Assembly (NCBI GenBank): GCA_012514145.1
Contig: JAAZAV010000010.1
Coordinates: forward strand, 1-64,000
Length of the DNA stretch: 64,000 nucleotides
DNA from: Clostridiales bacterium
GTDB taxonomy: Bacteria; Bacillota; Clostridia; Oscillospirales; CAG-272
Direction of reading: 5' to 3'
In this document: positions 34,699 through 42,735 of the stretch, piece by piece
Layout of the letters: every line of letters starts with the position of its first letter
Numbering within the stretch: the stretch's first letter is position 1
Made by a program: the position numbers and the translations under genes
The notes under the pieces: model-generated
What the model saw: only the letters and a program-made list of their open reading frames with translations
What the model was told of the DNA's origin: nothing
The model's database searches: none

Positions 34699-36189
34699 CT
34701 AATTGAGCAATCCTACAATCTCGTCGATATTTGCCTGAACCGATTCCTTGTTTGCGGCGAACAGCGAGGCGAAATCCTCCTGCAAATTGTGGTATTGCAC
34801 ACGCATTTTTGTTCGCAGACCGCCGAAGTCGAATATATATCCCATGTCATATACCCGATTGTCGAAGATGAGGTCGAGCATCTCGGCGGAGGTGTTGTCA
34901 CGAGCCAGCTTGCCCTGGAGAAGCACATCGTAAAGGGCGGGCAGCAGGTCGCGCCGCCCCATATAGCCGTAATATTCCATGAATGTGCCCGTCTCGCCGA
35001 GCGATGCGTTTGAAGCGGGAACAGTAACATAGGTTATAGCCACAGATATTGAAGGTCCGTATAACTGCTCCTGACGCTCATCATAATACGGGTAGGGGAT
35101 GATGCCGAAATCCTGATCCATCTGGCGCATCTCGGGACCGTAGTAGAGACCGCCGAGACAGAAGAGAGTTTGTCCGCGGACAAACATTCCCGCTTCGTCT
35201 TCATTGGGCTTCTTCGAGCGCGCGTGACAATTATAGGAGGTCTGTTTATCCTGAAGAACGTCCGACAGCTTCATGATTTTTGTCATGGCATCGTCGGTGT
35301 AAATTGTTATCTCGGGTATGCCATCGGAGTTCAGTTCAGCGAGTCTGAGACCGAAGGAGTTGAGCAGCACCTCGGGGCAGTCATCGATATATGTGAAGCC
35401 GTATTGATCCTTATTGTCATACTCGCCGTTGCCGTCAATATCCGCCGCCGTTATCTTGCCGAGGTCGTATAGCCTGTCAAGCGTCCAGCTGCCGTCATTC
35501 ACCATGGCGTTGAGATCGCCGATACCGTAATCCTCCGCCATGTTTCGGTTATAGAACACAGCCGCCACCAGCAGATATGAGTTTATCGAAATATCAACCG
35601 CGGAGGCAATCTGTCTGCCGCCGAGACTCATGGCTTCGGCAAAACCTCCGTCCCACCAGGGATTGCTCATGTCGATATTTGGGATATCCGCGAAGTCACA
35701 GAAGCAGCCCGACAGACACACCTTGTTGTACTGGTGTGCCCGCATCAGAGCAAGAGCGTACACATCGTCGCCTGCCAGAACGGTCTTTGTGACCGCCGTA
35801 TACGCAGTCGCCTGACCGGAGGGATCGGCTGTCTCGGAGACCGTACAGTTCAGAAGCTGCTCGATTTCCCGATTGCGATTGAACGCCGCGTCGTTGAGTG
35901 CCTCGCCGTCAAGCGCCTCCACACATATGTCTGTGATCTCAAGCGGCGTGTAGCTGCACCAGTCTGAGGTGAATATGTGAAAGTCCCGCCCCTTCATATC
36001 CTCCGCCTCAACAGACGGGGGCTTCAGTCCGGTCCCTTCCGGTTCGGCGACGGTTTCGGCGGCGGTCGTGGTTACTTCCTCGCCGGCGGGAACCTGAGTG
36101 CTGCCGCCCGAGCAGCCGATCAAGAGCACCGATAATACAATCAGGACTGCCAAAAAAGCCGTAAAAATCCTTGTGTTTTTCATTTGCAT
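34699..36189 (-). CDS. Extracellular solute-binding lipoprotein
   Basis: 496 residues; lipobox LLIGC, then a Glu/Thr-rich linker. The loop DIDGNGEYDNKDQYGFTY and FGIIPYPYYDERQEQLYG place it with the other five paralogues. Two starts are possible, ATG 36189 (four bases from GGGGG) or ATG 36183 (ten bases). It ends 12 bases after the FGGY kinase gene begins its stop, so kinase and binding protein form an operon on the minus strand. That context suggests a sugar ligand. Confidence 0.85.
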   Translation of the reverse strand: MQMKNTRIFTAFLAVLIVLSVLLIGCSGGSTQVPAGEEVTTTAAETVAEPEGTGLKPPSVEAEDMKGRDFHIFTSDWCSYTPLEITDICVEALDGEALNDAAFNRNREIEQLLNCTVSETADPSGQATAYTAVTKTVLAGDDVYALALMRAHQYNKVCLSGCFCDFADIPNIDMSNPWWDGGFAEAMSLGGRQIASAVDISINSYLLVAAVFYNRNMAEDYGIGDLNAMVNDGSWTLDRLYDLGKITAADIDGNGEYDNKDQYGFTYIDDCPEVLLNSFGLRLAELNSDGIPEITIYTDDAMTKIMKLSDVLQDKQTSYNCHARSKKPNEDEAGMFVRGQTLFCLGGLYYGPEMRQMDQDFGIIPYPYYDERQEQLYGPSISVAITYVTVPASNASLGETGTFMEYYGYMGRRDLLPALYDVLLQGKLARDNTSAEMLDLIFDNRVYDMGYIFDFGGLRTKMRVQYHNLQEDFASLFAANKESVQANIDEIVGLLN

Positions 36190-36201
36190 TTTCCCCCTTT
36201 C

Positions 36202-37485
36202 TTATGATGCAGTTTCCGTGTGCGTGCGTAAGATAATCCCCGAATTCTGTGCGTATATCGCGGCGCCTGCAGCCGATTCCTCCTCGTATGGCGAGAGGAT
36301 AAGCGGCATGCCGAACACCCACTCGGCGGCGGCTCTCATTGCCGGATTGCGGCGCATTGCGTTACCCGAGCCGATTAACAGTGTATTCTCGCTTTCGCAG
36401 TCCCAAAGCCCGTACAGCTCCTCGGCTATGCCGCGGAACAGAGCCGCCGACACGGCTTGGGGAGTGAAATTGTCCTCGCTGAGACCGCTTATCGCTCCCC
36501 TTGCGCCCGGCATGATGCGCGAGCCTGAGAAGCGTGTGTCAAATTTTATATCACCGCCGCCGGTAAGAGCGGCTTTGTCGATGGCTTCAAAGAGATTGCC
36601 TGTATAACCCGGAACTGCCAGCTTTACCACATCCCGCAAAAAGCCTTCCCAGATAGCAAGCGCCCGTCCCCCGCATATGGAAGAACCCACCGCGATGAAC
36701 TTGTCGCCGTCCAGAGGACGCAGCTCCACTCCGGCGGGGTAATCATCGGCAGCGCGGTAGGGTTTTGTCGCATAGGAAATCTGACCGCCGGTTCCGAGAT
36801 TCAGCAGAACCACGCTTCCCTCCCCGCCTGAACCGAGCGCACAGATGTAAGAAGCCTGGTTATCGCCGATACTGCATATTACCGGAACACCCTGAGCCGT
36901 CTCGCCGACGATTGCCGCCGTTTTTGTCATCTCCGGAGAAAATTCGCTGAGCGCACCGCCGAAGGACGCCAGGTGAGAGATGTGGGTCAGCGGTTTCTTC
37001 CTGCCGGTGAGCGCCATGGCGCAGAGGTCGGCAATAGCGCAGAAGCTGACAGCCGAAGCCGGCACAAAACCGTTCAGCGTGTTGTAGAAGTAGGTGACCT
37101 CGCCAAAACCGGTGGACAAACGGGTCTTTTTATCATGGCTGAGTATTTCCGCATAGCTGAGACCACCGCTGCAGGGCAGATCGCCCCGTCCGTCCTGCCA
37201 GGTATAGACGGGCGACACACTGCCGCCATTTTCGTCCACATAGACTATGCCGTGCATCTGACCGCTGAGCCCCACCGCCTCTACATCCGGTTCATAAAGG
37301 TCTTCATACAGCCGCTTTACAACCTCAACTATACCTTCTGCGTCCTGCAGCCGCTCGCAGGGCAGCTGTTCCGAGGGCGGCAAACCATATGAGTTTTTGG
37401 CTCTAATCATTCGCAGCACCTTGCTGCCGTCCATAAGCACACCGCATATTGTGGTGGTTCCTATATCCAATCCGATAGTTTTCAT
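36202..37485 (-). CDS. FGGY-family carbohydrate kinase
   Basis: 427 residues with the actin-like ATPase fold: IGLDIGTTT (phosphate 1), GLSGQMHGIVY, SIGDNQASY and LNLGTGGQ. The QMHG and GDNQ motifs resemble the sedoheptulokinase and xylulokinase branches, but the specific sugar cannot be fixed. Divergent from the GH36 alpha-galactosidase and upstream of a binding protein, so it belongs to a sugar-use locus. AAAGGAAAA lies ten bases before ATG 37485; the promoter is at 37559-37587. Confidence 0.85.
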   Translation of the reverse strand: MKTIGLDIGTTTICGVLMDGSKVLRMIRAKNSYGLPPSEQLPCERLQDAEGIVEVVKRLYEDLYEPDVEAVGLSGQMHGIVYVDENGGSVSPVYTWQDGRGDLPCSGGLSYAEILSHDKKTRLSTGFGEVTYFYNTLNGFVPASAVSFCAIADLCAMALTGRKKPLTHISHLASFGGALSEFSPEMTKTAAIVGETAQGVPVICSIGDNQASYICALGSGGEGSVVLLNLGTGGQISYATKPYRAADDYPAGVELRPLDGDKFIAVGSSICGGRALAIWEGFLRDVVKLAVPGYTGNLFEAIDKAALTGGGDIKFDTRFSGSRIMPGARGAISGLSEDNFTPQAVSAALFRGIAEELYGLWDCESENTLLIGSGNAMRRNPAMRAAAEWVFGMPLILSPYEEESAAGAAIYAQNSGIILRTHTETAS

Positions 37486-37490
37486 CGCTG

Positions 37491-37519
37491 TTGACTTTTC
37501 CTTTCGGAGATGCTATAAT
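37491..37519 (+). promoter_or_regulatory. Promoter of the alpha-galactosidase gene
   Basis: TTGACT (37491-37496), 17-base spacer, TATAAT (37514-37519). Predicted start near 37526, inside the leader of the divergent kinase transcript. Confidence 0.75.
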
Positions 37520-37558
37520 TTTTGAAGAGTTTGATTTCAGAAGCCTTTAACTTTAATC

Positions 37559-37587
37559 AGTATACCATTGCTGCCGCCGCCTGTCAA
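37559..37587 (-). promoter_or_regulatory. Promoter of the FGGY kinase-lipoprotein operon
   Basis: Minus strand TTGACA (37582-37587), 17-base spacer, TATACT (37559-37564). Transcription to the left from about 37552 runs over the promoter at 37491-37519. Confidence 0.75.
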
Positions 37588-37628
37588 GCGGCATACTTAT
37601 TACATTTAATGCAAACGGGAGGACAACA

Positions 37629-39623
37629 ATGAAACCAGAAAAGCGCGATATGGCTCTGATGAACCGCCTGTATGCCTTCAACGGTCGCTCAGGCGAAAAC
37701 ATTCCCCTCAGTTTCACCTACGGCGGCGAGAAGATATCCGGTTTGCCCTGCGCAGAACTTGAGATTACCCGCCCCGACTCCAACCTGACCGTATACACCC
37801 TGACTGCCTGTTTACGCGGTCTGAAGGTAACTTACGAGCAGCGCGAGTACCGCGATTACCCGGTGGTTGAGTTCTTTGCCAAATTCACCTACGAGGGTGA
37901 CGGCATATCCGAAATTCTCGGTTATCCGCGAGCTTTCGATGGCATCATACCGATGAATAACGCCGTTTTAGAGTGGTCGAACGGCGATACCTGCACCGAA
38001 GAAGGTTACGAAATCACTGAGACAACTCTGACCGAGTCCTTCACTCTCTCGCCCTGGGACGGCACCTCCTGCAAGGGCGCCTGGCCCTACATGCGGCTCA
38101 TCGGCGATGATATGTGCGTCAACATCGCTGTGGGCTGGACAGGCAAGTGGGAGACAGTCTTTGCCCCCGAGGAGGGCGGCGTGCGGCTCTCCGCGGGTCA
38201 GAAGCTCTTTAATTCCCGGCTTATGCCCGGCGAAACTGCCGTCACTCCGCGAATCACCCTGATGGCAGCCGCGGGGGGACGGGAACGCGTCCGAAATCTC
38301 TGGCGCCGCTGGTATATTGACCACATCCTGCCCCGTGAGAACGGCAAGCCCCTGCCACCTAAGCTCTGTCTGCACAATATGAACATCGGCGGCACCGACG
38401 AGTTCACCGGAATCACCACCGAAAACCAACTGCTGGGCATCGATGAATACATTCGCCGCGGACTGAAGCCCGACCTTTGGTGGATCGATGCCGGTTGGTA
38501 TCCCTGCGGTCAGGAGCTGGCTGAAGACGGCGTTTGGCGCGGCGGCTCATGGCCGCAGACCGGTACCTGGAAAGCAGACGAACGGCGCATGCCCGGCGGT
38601 ATGGGCGACATCGGCCGCAAGTGCGAAGAGAATGACATTGGTCTGCTTGTCTGGTTCGAGCCGGAACGGGTACATCCCGGCACATGGCTTGACGTAGAAC
38701 ATCCCGAGTGGCTGCTATACGCCGACGGGAACCGGGAGGACGGCGGAAGCCGGCTGCTGAACCTGGGCAATCCCGAGGCATGGAAATGGCTGACCGACCA
38801 TGTGAACGGTTTTATCAAGGACTATCGCATATCGGTTTACCGTCAGGATTTCAACTTCGACCCCTGGAACAAGTGGACGGGCGGAGATTCCGAAGAACAG
38901 GAGCGCGTGGGCATAACCGAAAATCTCCACATACAGGGCTACATGAACTACTTTGACGCGCTGGTACTGGCGAATCCCGGGCTTTGGATCGACTCCTGCG
39001 CCTCAGGCGGCCGCCGCAACGACCTTGAAACCATGCGGCGCGCAGTACCTCTCCACTACACCGACGTAGGCTACGGCAATCACCCGGTAAAGCAGAAGCA
39101 GTACCGCCTGTTGAACGAATGGATCCCCTACTACCGCTCCCACACCTGGAGCTGGGACAATGATGAGGGCACTTATGAGCCTCGTGCGGGACGTCCGGTG
39201 GACGAGTTCACCTATCTGCACAGCATCGCTCCCTCCATAACCTCAATGGTAACATACGATGCCCCCGAGGAGGAAATGGAACTGGCGTTGAACATGGAGC
39301 CCATCTGGCGGCGCATGGCGCGGATTATGCTGGCGGGAGACTATACCCCTCTCACTCCCTGCCGAAAGCTGCCCGAGGATGTATATGCCGAGCAGTTCTG
39401 GGATGAGGATCATAACGAGGGCTTCGTGCGCATAATTGCCAATCCCCGTTTCTCGGGCAGCGTAACTCTGTACCCGGTTTATGAGGAGGGCGAGGTCTAC
39501 GGTCTTCAGAATGCGGTGACTCGAAAGCTCCGCATGATACCGGCAGACAAGCTCGCCGACGGCATAACCCTTTCCCCCGAGCCGAGAAGCGCGCAGGTCT
39601 GGTTCTACAATAAAATCAAGTAA
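37629..39623 (+). CDS. GH36-family alpha-galactosidase
   Basis: 664 residues, cytoplasmic. An N-terminal beta-sandwich is followed by the TIM barrel: WWIDAGWYPCG, WFEPERVHPGTWL, the nucleophile region YRQDFNFDPW and the acid/base region WIDSCASGGRRNDLETMRR. It releases terminal alpha-galactose from raffinose-type sugars or glycans. GGGAGG precedes ATG. The opposite sugar kinase and binding protein support a role in sugar use. Confidence 0.92.
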   Translation: MKPEKRDMALMNRLYAFNGRSGENIPLSFTYGGEKISGLPCAELEITRPDSNLTVYTLTACLRGLKVTYEQREYRDYPVVEFFAKFTYEGDGISEILGYPRAFDGIIPMNNAVLEWSNGDTCTEEGYEITETTLTESFTLSPWDGTSCKGAWPYMRLIGDDMCVNIAVGWTGKWETVFAPEEGGVRLSAGQKLFNSRLMPGETAVTPRITLMAAAGGRERVRNLWRRWYIDHILPRENGKPLPPKLCLHNMNIGGTDEFTGITTENQLLGIDEYIRRGLKPDLWWIDAGWYPCGQELAEDGVWRGGSWPQTGTWKADERRMPGGMGDIGRKCEENDIGLLVWFEPERVHPGTWLDVEHPEWLLYADGNREDGGSRLLNLGNPEAWKWLTDHVNGFIKDYRISVYRQDFNFDPWNKWTGGDSEEQERVGITENLHIQGYMNYFDALVLANPGLWIDSCASGGRRNDLETMRRAVPLHYTDVGYGNHPVKQKQYRLLNEWIPYYRSHTWSWDNDEGTYEPRAGRPVDEFTYLHSIAPSITSMVTYDAPEEEMELALNMEPIWRRMARIMLAGDYTPLTPCRKLPEDVYAEQFWDEDHNEGFVRIIANPRFSGSVTLYPVYEEGEVYGLQNAVTRKLRMIPADKLADGITLSPEPRSAQVWFYNKIK

Positions 39624-39639
39624 AATCTTCTTACATATC

Positions 39640-39668
39640 GGGGCACGGTCAAGGTTTGGCTGTGCCCC
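39640..39668 (+). terminator. Terminator after the alpha-galactosidase gene
   Basis: GGGGCAC (39640-39646) and GTGCCCC (39662-39668) form a short GC stem 17 bases past the stop. Confidence 0.6.
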
Positions 39669-39708
39669 TATGCTTTGTTAATTTTCAGTTAATATTTGTG
39701 CTCCATAC

Positions 39709-39737
39709 TTTACTTCATATGCCGATAGTGGTAGAAT
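39709..39737 (+). promoter_or_regulatory. Promoter of the tRNA-Arg leader transcript
   Basis: TTTACT (39709-39714), 17-base spacer, TAGAAT (39732-39737). Start expected near 39744, about 83 bases before the tRNA. Confidence 0.6.
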
Positions 39738-39743
39738 GGTAAG

Positions 39744-39826
39744 GCTGTGAACCACCGGGGGCGACCGGGGGCGACGAATCGGAGTGCCCCTAAAATAATC
39801 AGACGGTGTTCACCTAAGACCTATTG
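39744..39826 (+). ncRNA. Structured leader RNA upstream of tRNA-Arg
   Basis: An outer stem GTGAACCACC (39747-39756) with GGTGTTCAC (39805-39813), one bulged base, encloses an inner GGGGGC / GCCCC stem and a tandem 10-base repeat (ACCGGGGGCG at 39754 and 39764). It could be an unknown small RNA or a tRNA 5' leader. It lacks the conserved loop motifs of SRP RNA and of T-box elements. Confidence 0.4.
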
Positions 39827-39903
39827 CCGCTCTTAGCTCAGCTGGATAGAGTACCGGATTCCGATTCCGATGGTCGGGGGTTCGAATCCCCCAGAGCGGG
39901 CCA
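39827..39903 (+). tRNA. tRNA-Arg (anticodon CCG)
   Basis: Acceptor CCGCTCT pairs with AGAGCGG; loop TTCCGAT gives anticodon CCG (reads CGG); T-loop TTCGAAT; CCA encoded. The lowest anticodon-stem pair is a C-A mismatch. Confidence 0.92.
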
Positions 39904-39904
39904 G

Positions 39905-39947
39905 AAAGCACGAGACACGGAGCAAACCGAGACCCGTGCTTTTTTAT
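39905..39947 (+). terminator. Terminator after tRNA-Arg
   Basis: AAAGCACG (39905-39912) and CGTGCTTT (39935-39942) followed by more T. Confidence 0.75.
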
Positions 39948-39979
39948 TTACAATATAATAATACTTTTTGGAGGGAATT

Positions 39980-41443
39980 ATGAAGAAACAGCTGACAGCT
40001 CTTCTGCTGCTCCTCGCCATAATGCCGGTTCTTATGCTTGCGGCATGCGGCGGCGACCCGGGCAGCACACCCAATGCAGACAGCGATGTAACCGAATCCG
40101 CCGGCGAAACCACTGTTGCCGAAAGCACCCGTCAACCGCTGAACCTTCCCCAAGCCGACTACAACGGCTATGAGTTCCGCGTGCTGGAATATGAGCTATG
40201 CAACCATATCCAGTACTATGACTTCGACTGGTCCCGCGATATGGGCGGCGAGCTGATAAACGATGCGGTCATGAAGCGCAACCTTATCGTCGAGGAACGC
40301 TATAACTGCATCATCACCGCCAAGAACGACGCTAACGTCCTGACTCTGGCCAGGAACAGCATAACTGCCGGTTCGGATGACTACGACATCATGGAGCCCT
40401 ACATAAACAATGCCATGTCGATGTCGATGGACGGTCTGTTTTTAAATTTCTACGATATCCCCCTCATAGACATGGAAGCCGACTGGTGGGATCAGGTCAT
40501 TCAGAAGGATCTGTCTCTGATGAACCGCATCTATGTCATGACCGGCGACATAAGCATCTACGACGAGGAGCTAAACTACGCGGTCTACTTCAACAAGAAG
40601 GTCGTTGAGGACTACGAGATCGACGATCCCTACGAAACGGTGCACAATGACAACTGGACAATCGATACCATGATGACCAACGGGCGTCTCGTAAGCCGCG
40701 ACCTCGACGGCGACGGCAAGCGCACCGAGTTCGACTCATTCGGTGTGCTCACAGACCCGGGCATGCTCTGGCTCTTCTTCTACACCTCCGGTCAGTCTAT
40801 TGCAAAGCTGGACGCCGATGGTGAACCCTACTTCACCGCCGGTACACCGCGTGCCGCCGAGGTTACAGAGGGGCTTGTCAAGATGTTCAACGAAACCGAC
40901 ACAGTGCTCTGGGCCGGCAAGTGCTCAAAGACCTGGACTACTCTTGACCAGATTCTTATGGAGAACCGCTGCCTCTACCGTCCCGGGTCGATCTACGACA
41001 TTATCTACTACCGCAACATGGACGCCGATTTCGGCATTCTCCCCTACCCCAAGTATGACGAAAAGCAGGACGATTATTATCATATCATCGCCTCCCATGT
41101 TTGCCCGGGTATAGCCATCCCATCCACCAACACCGACACCGAGCGCACCGGTCTGCTGCTCGAGGCACTCGCCTATGAATCCCGCGATACGGTCACAGAG
41201 GCTTACTACGACGTAAACCTCTACACCAAACTGTCACGCGACAATGCTTCCGGCGATATGCTCGATATCATCTTCGCCACCAAGTGTTACGACGTCGCCA
41301 GAGTCTTCGGCTGGGGCAATACCGATTCGATTTTCTCAGGTCTTGCAACCTCCAGTCAGTCCTTCGCCACTCAGTGGGCTGCCAGAGAAGAATCTGCTGA
41401 AGCCGCGAAGGAAATCACCATGGAATTCTTCAGAGGGAAATAA
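39980..41443 (+). CDS. Extracellular solute-binding lipoprotein
   Basis: 487 residues from ATG 39980; GGAGGG lies just upstream, and a TTG 12 bases earlier would place that site inside the gene. Signal with lipobox MLAAC. Loop DLDGDGKRTEFDSFG and FGILPYPKYDEKQDDYY are family marks. Unlike the other plus-strand paralogue it stands alone, just after tRNA-Arg. Ligand unknown. Confidence 0.85.
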   Translation: MKKQLTALLLLLAIMPVLMLAACGGDPGSTPNADSDVTESAGETTVAESTRQPLNLPQADYNGYEFRVLEYELCNHIQYYDFDWSRDMGGELINDAVMKRNLIVEERYNCIITAKNDANVLTLARNSITAGSDDYDIMEPYINNAMSMSMDGLFLNFYDIPLIDMEADWWDQVIQKDLSLMNRIYVMTGDISIYDEELNYAVYFNKKVVEDYEIDDPYETVHNDNWTIDTMMTNGRLVSRDLDGDGKRTEFDSFGVLTDPGMLWLFFYTSGQSIAKLDADGEPYFTAGTPRAAEVTEGLVKMFNETDTVLWAGKCSKTWTTLDQILMENRCLYRPGSIYDIIYYRNMDADFGILPYPKYDEKQDDYYHIIASHVCPGIAIPSTNTDTERTGLLLEALAYESRDTVTEAYYDVNLYTKLSRDNASGDMLDIIFATKCYDVARVFGWGNTDSIFSGLATSSQSFATQWAAREESAEAAKEITMEFFRGK

Positions 41444-41472
41444 AACAGAGATACTTCAAAATACCGTAATTC

Positions 41473-41514
41473 GCACGAAAAGAGCTTGAACATCAAGTCC
41501 TTTTCGTGTAGAAT
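41473..41514 (+). promoter_or_regulatory. Nested dyad overlapping a promoter
   Basis: CACGAAAAG-AG-CTTGA-ACA-TCAAG-TC-CTTTTCGTG is a double inverted repeat. The -35 TTGAAC (41486-41491) lies inside it, and TAGAAT (41509-41514) follows after 17 bases. It may terminate the lipoprotein transcript, control the next gene, or both. Confidence 0.55.
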
Positions 41515-41605
41515 TATCGTATTATAGTATAGTATCCCTGTGCTCATGCCGGGATGTTTCGGGCTTGTGTCCGTGTGTCCCGGCTTTGTCAATCAGAGGA
41601 ACAGG

Positions 41606-42067
41606 ATGAATAAGAGGGGAATTGTTTATATCGCTGCCGCGCTTGCCTTTCTGATGTTTGTGTCCGGTTTTATATATTGTATTCCCATAGATATTTCCAC
41701 AGAGACAGCGGTTATATCCTCAGACGGTACAACGGAAGTTCCGGTCGCGCTTGATATTACTCTGCAAAAGCACATCTTCCGTCCGACCGATGTTTATGGC
41801 AGCATTGTTTTTAACGGCTTGCTCTATGTGGACAGTGCGTCGTTGGGTCATAAGTGGAAGACGAATGACAGCTTTATCGAACTGCTGAAAGCAAAGCTTA
41901 ACGGGCGGCTCAACTATAATCAGTTCGTTCGCTATGACCATAAAGGGCAGGTGGCGCTCATACTCGGCGACACTCTGCTCATGTATAGACTGCCCGACGG
42001 GAGTTACTATATGTGGCATACACATGAAGGAGGCGTCGATGAATATACCTTCGCAGACAGGTTTTAA
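41606..42067 (+). CDS. Membrane-anchored small protein, unknown
   Basis: 153 residues: one N-terminal membrane segment (about 5-24) and an outside domain rich in beta strands (VYGSIVFNGLLYVDS, QVALILGDTLLMY). No family recognised. AGAGGAACAGG precedes ATG 41606; longer frames lack a site. It is 38 bases before the flavin-binding gene and may be cotranscribed with it. Confidence 0.6.
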   Translation: MNKRGIVYIAAALAFLMFVSGFIYCIPIDISTETAVISSDGTTEVPVALDITLQKHIFRPTDVYGSIVFNGLLYVDSASLGHKWKTNDSFIELLKAKLNGRLNYNQFVRYDHKGQVALILGDTLLMYRLPDGSYYMWHTHEGGVDEYTFADRF

Positions 42068-42105
42068 TGTTAATCATTCAGAATATGTAACAGGGAGATA
42101 ATTCC

Positions 42106-42582
42106 ATGTCAATGAGACGAAGCGACCGTGAGGTTAAGTCCATCGAAGCTGTTCACGACATACTCACCCGCTGCGACACGCTGCGGCTGGGCATGAACGG
42201 CGGGAAGGGCTATCCCTATGTTATCCCCATGACCTTCGGCTCGGAGCTGAAGGACGGGAAAATAATAATATATCTGCATGCTGCCGGAGCCGGGCGCAAG
42301 TGGGATATTCTCACCTCCGATCCCCGGGTATGTATTGAAGCCGACCTTTATTATCAGGTAAAGAAGACCGAGGACGGCGAAATAACGGCAAACTATGAAA
42401 GCGTCATAGGCACCGGCATAGCTGAACAACTTACATCTCAGGCTGACAAGCTGGCGGCGCTGAAAATCATACTCGCCCATTATAAGGAGAGCGGCTTTCC
42501 TGTGTCAAGCTGCAGCGGGATGTCAAAAGTGGCGATTTTCCGCATCATACTTGACGAGGTCAGCGGCAAAGCGAACATATGA
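42106..42582 (+). CDS. Pyridoxamine 5'-phosphate oxidase-family flavoprotein (NimA-like)
   Basis: 158 residues with the split-barrel fold: RSDREVKSIEAVHDIL, YPYVIPMTFGSE, IIYLHAAGAGRKWDIL and VCIEADL, matching NimA-type FMN- or heme-binding proteins that reduce nitro-compounds or act as general oxidoreductases. Here the substrate is unknown. CAGGGAG precedes the ATG. Confidence 0.8.
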   Translation: MSMRRSDREVKSIEAVHDILTRCDTLRLGMNGGKGYPYVIPMTFGSELKDGKIIIYLHAAGAGRKWDILTSDPRVCIEADLYYQVKKTEDGEITANYESVIGTGIAEQLTSQADKLAALKIILAHYKESGFPVSSCSGMSKVAIFRIILDEVSGKANI

Positions 42583-42673
42583 AAACCACATGTGCCGTAA
42601 TCTGTCTGACATATCGGAACGCCGTATTCTTCAATATTCTTCAATATGACATACTTTTCCCCTGCCGGTTTTT

Positions 42674-42702
42674 TTGACAAATCAGCGGGTATATGATATA
42701 AT
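42674..42702 (+). promoter_or_regulatory. Consensus promoter of ahcY
   Basis: TTGACA (42674-42679), 17-base spacer, TATAAT (42697-42702). The leader is only about 27 bases, too short for an SAH or SAM riboswitch. Confidence 0.82.
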
Positions 42703-42735
42703 GCTCTCCAACATTCAACAACGGAAGGTAAAACA

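Noticed and set aside
39744-39826. Possible small SRP RNA (GGCTGTGAACC at the start)
   Set aside because: The conserved GGTCAGG and GGAAGCAGC loop motifs are absent.
42703-42735. SAH or SAM riboswitch before ahcY
   Set aside because: The predicted leader is about 27 bases, too short.
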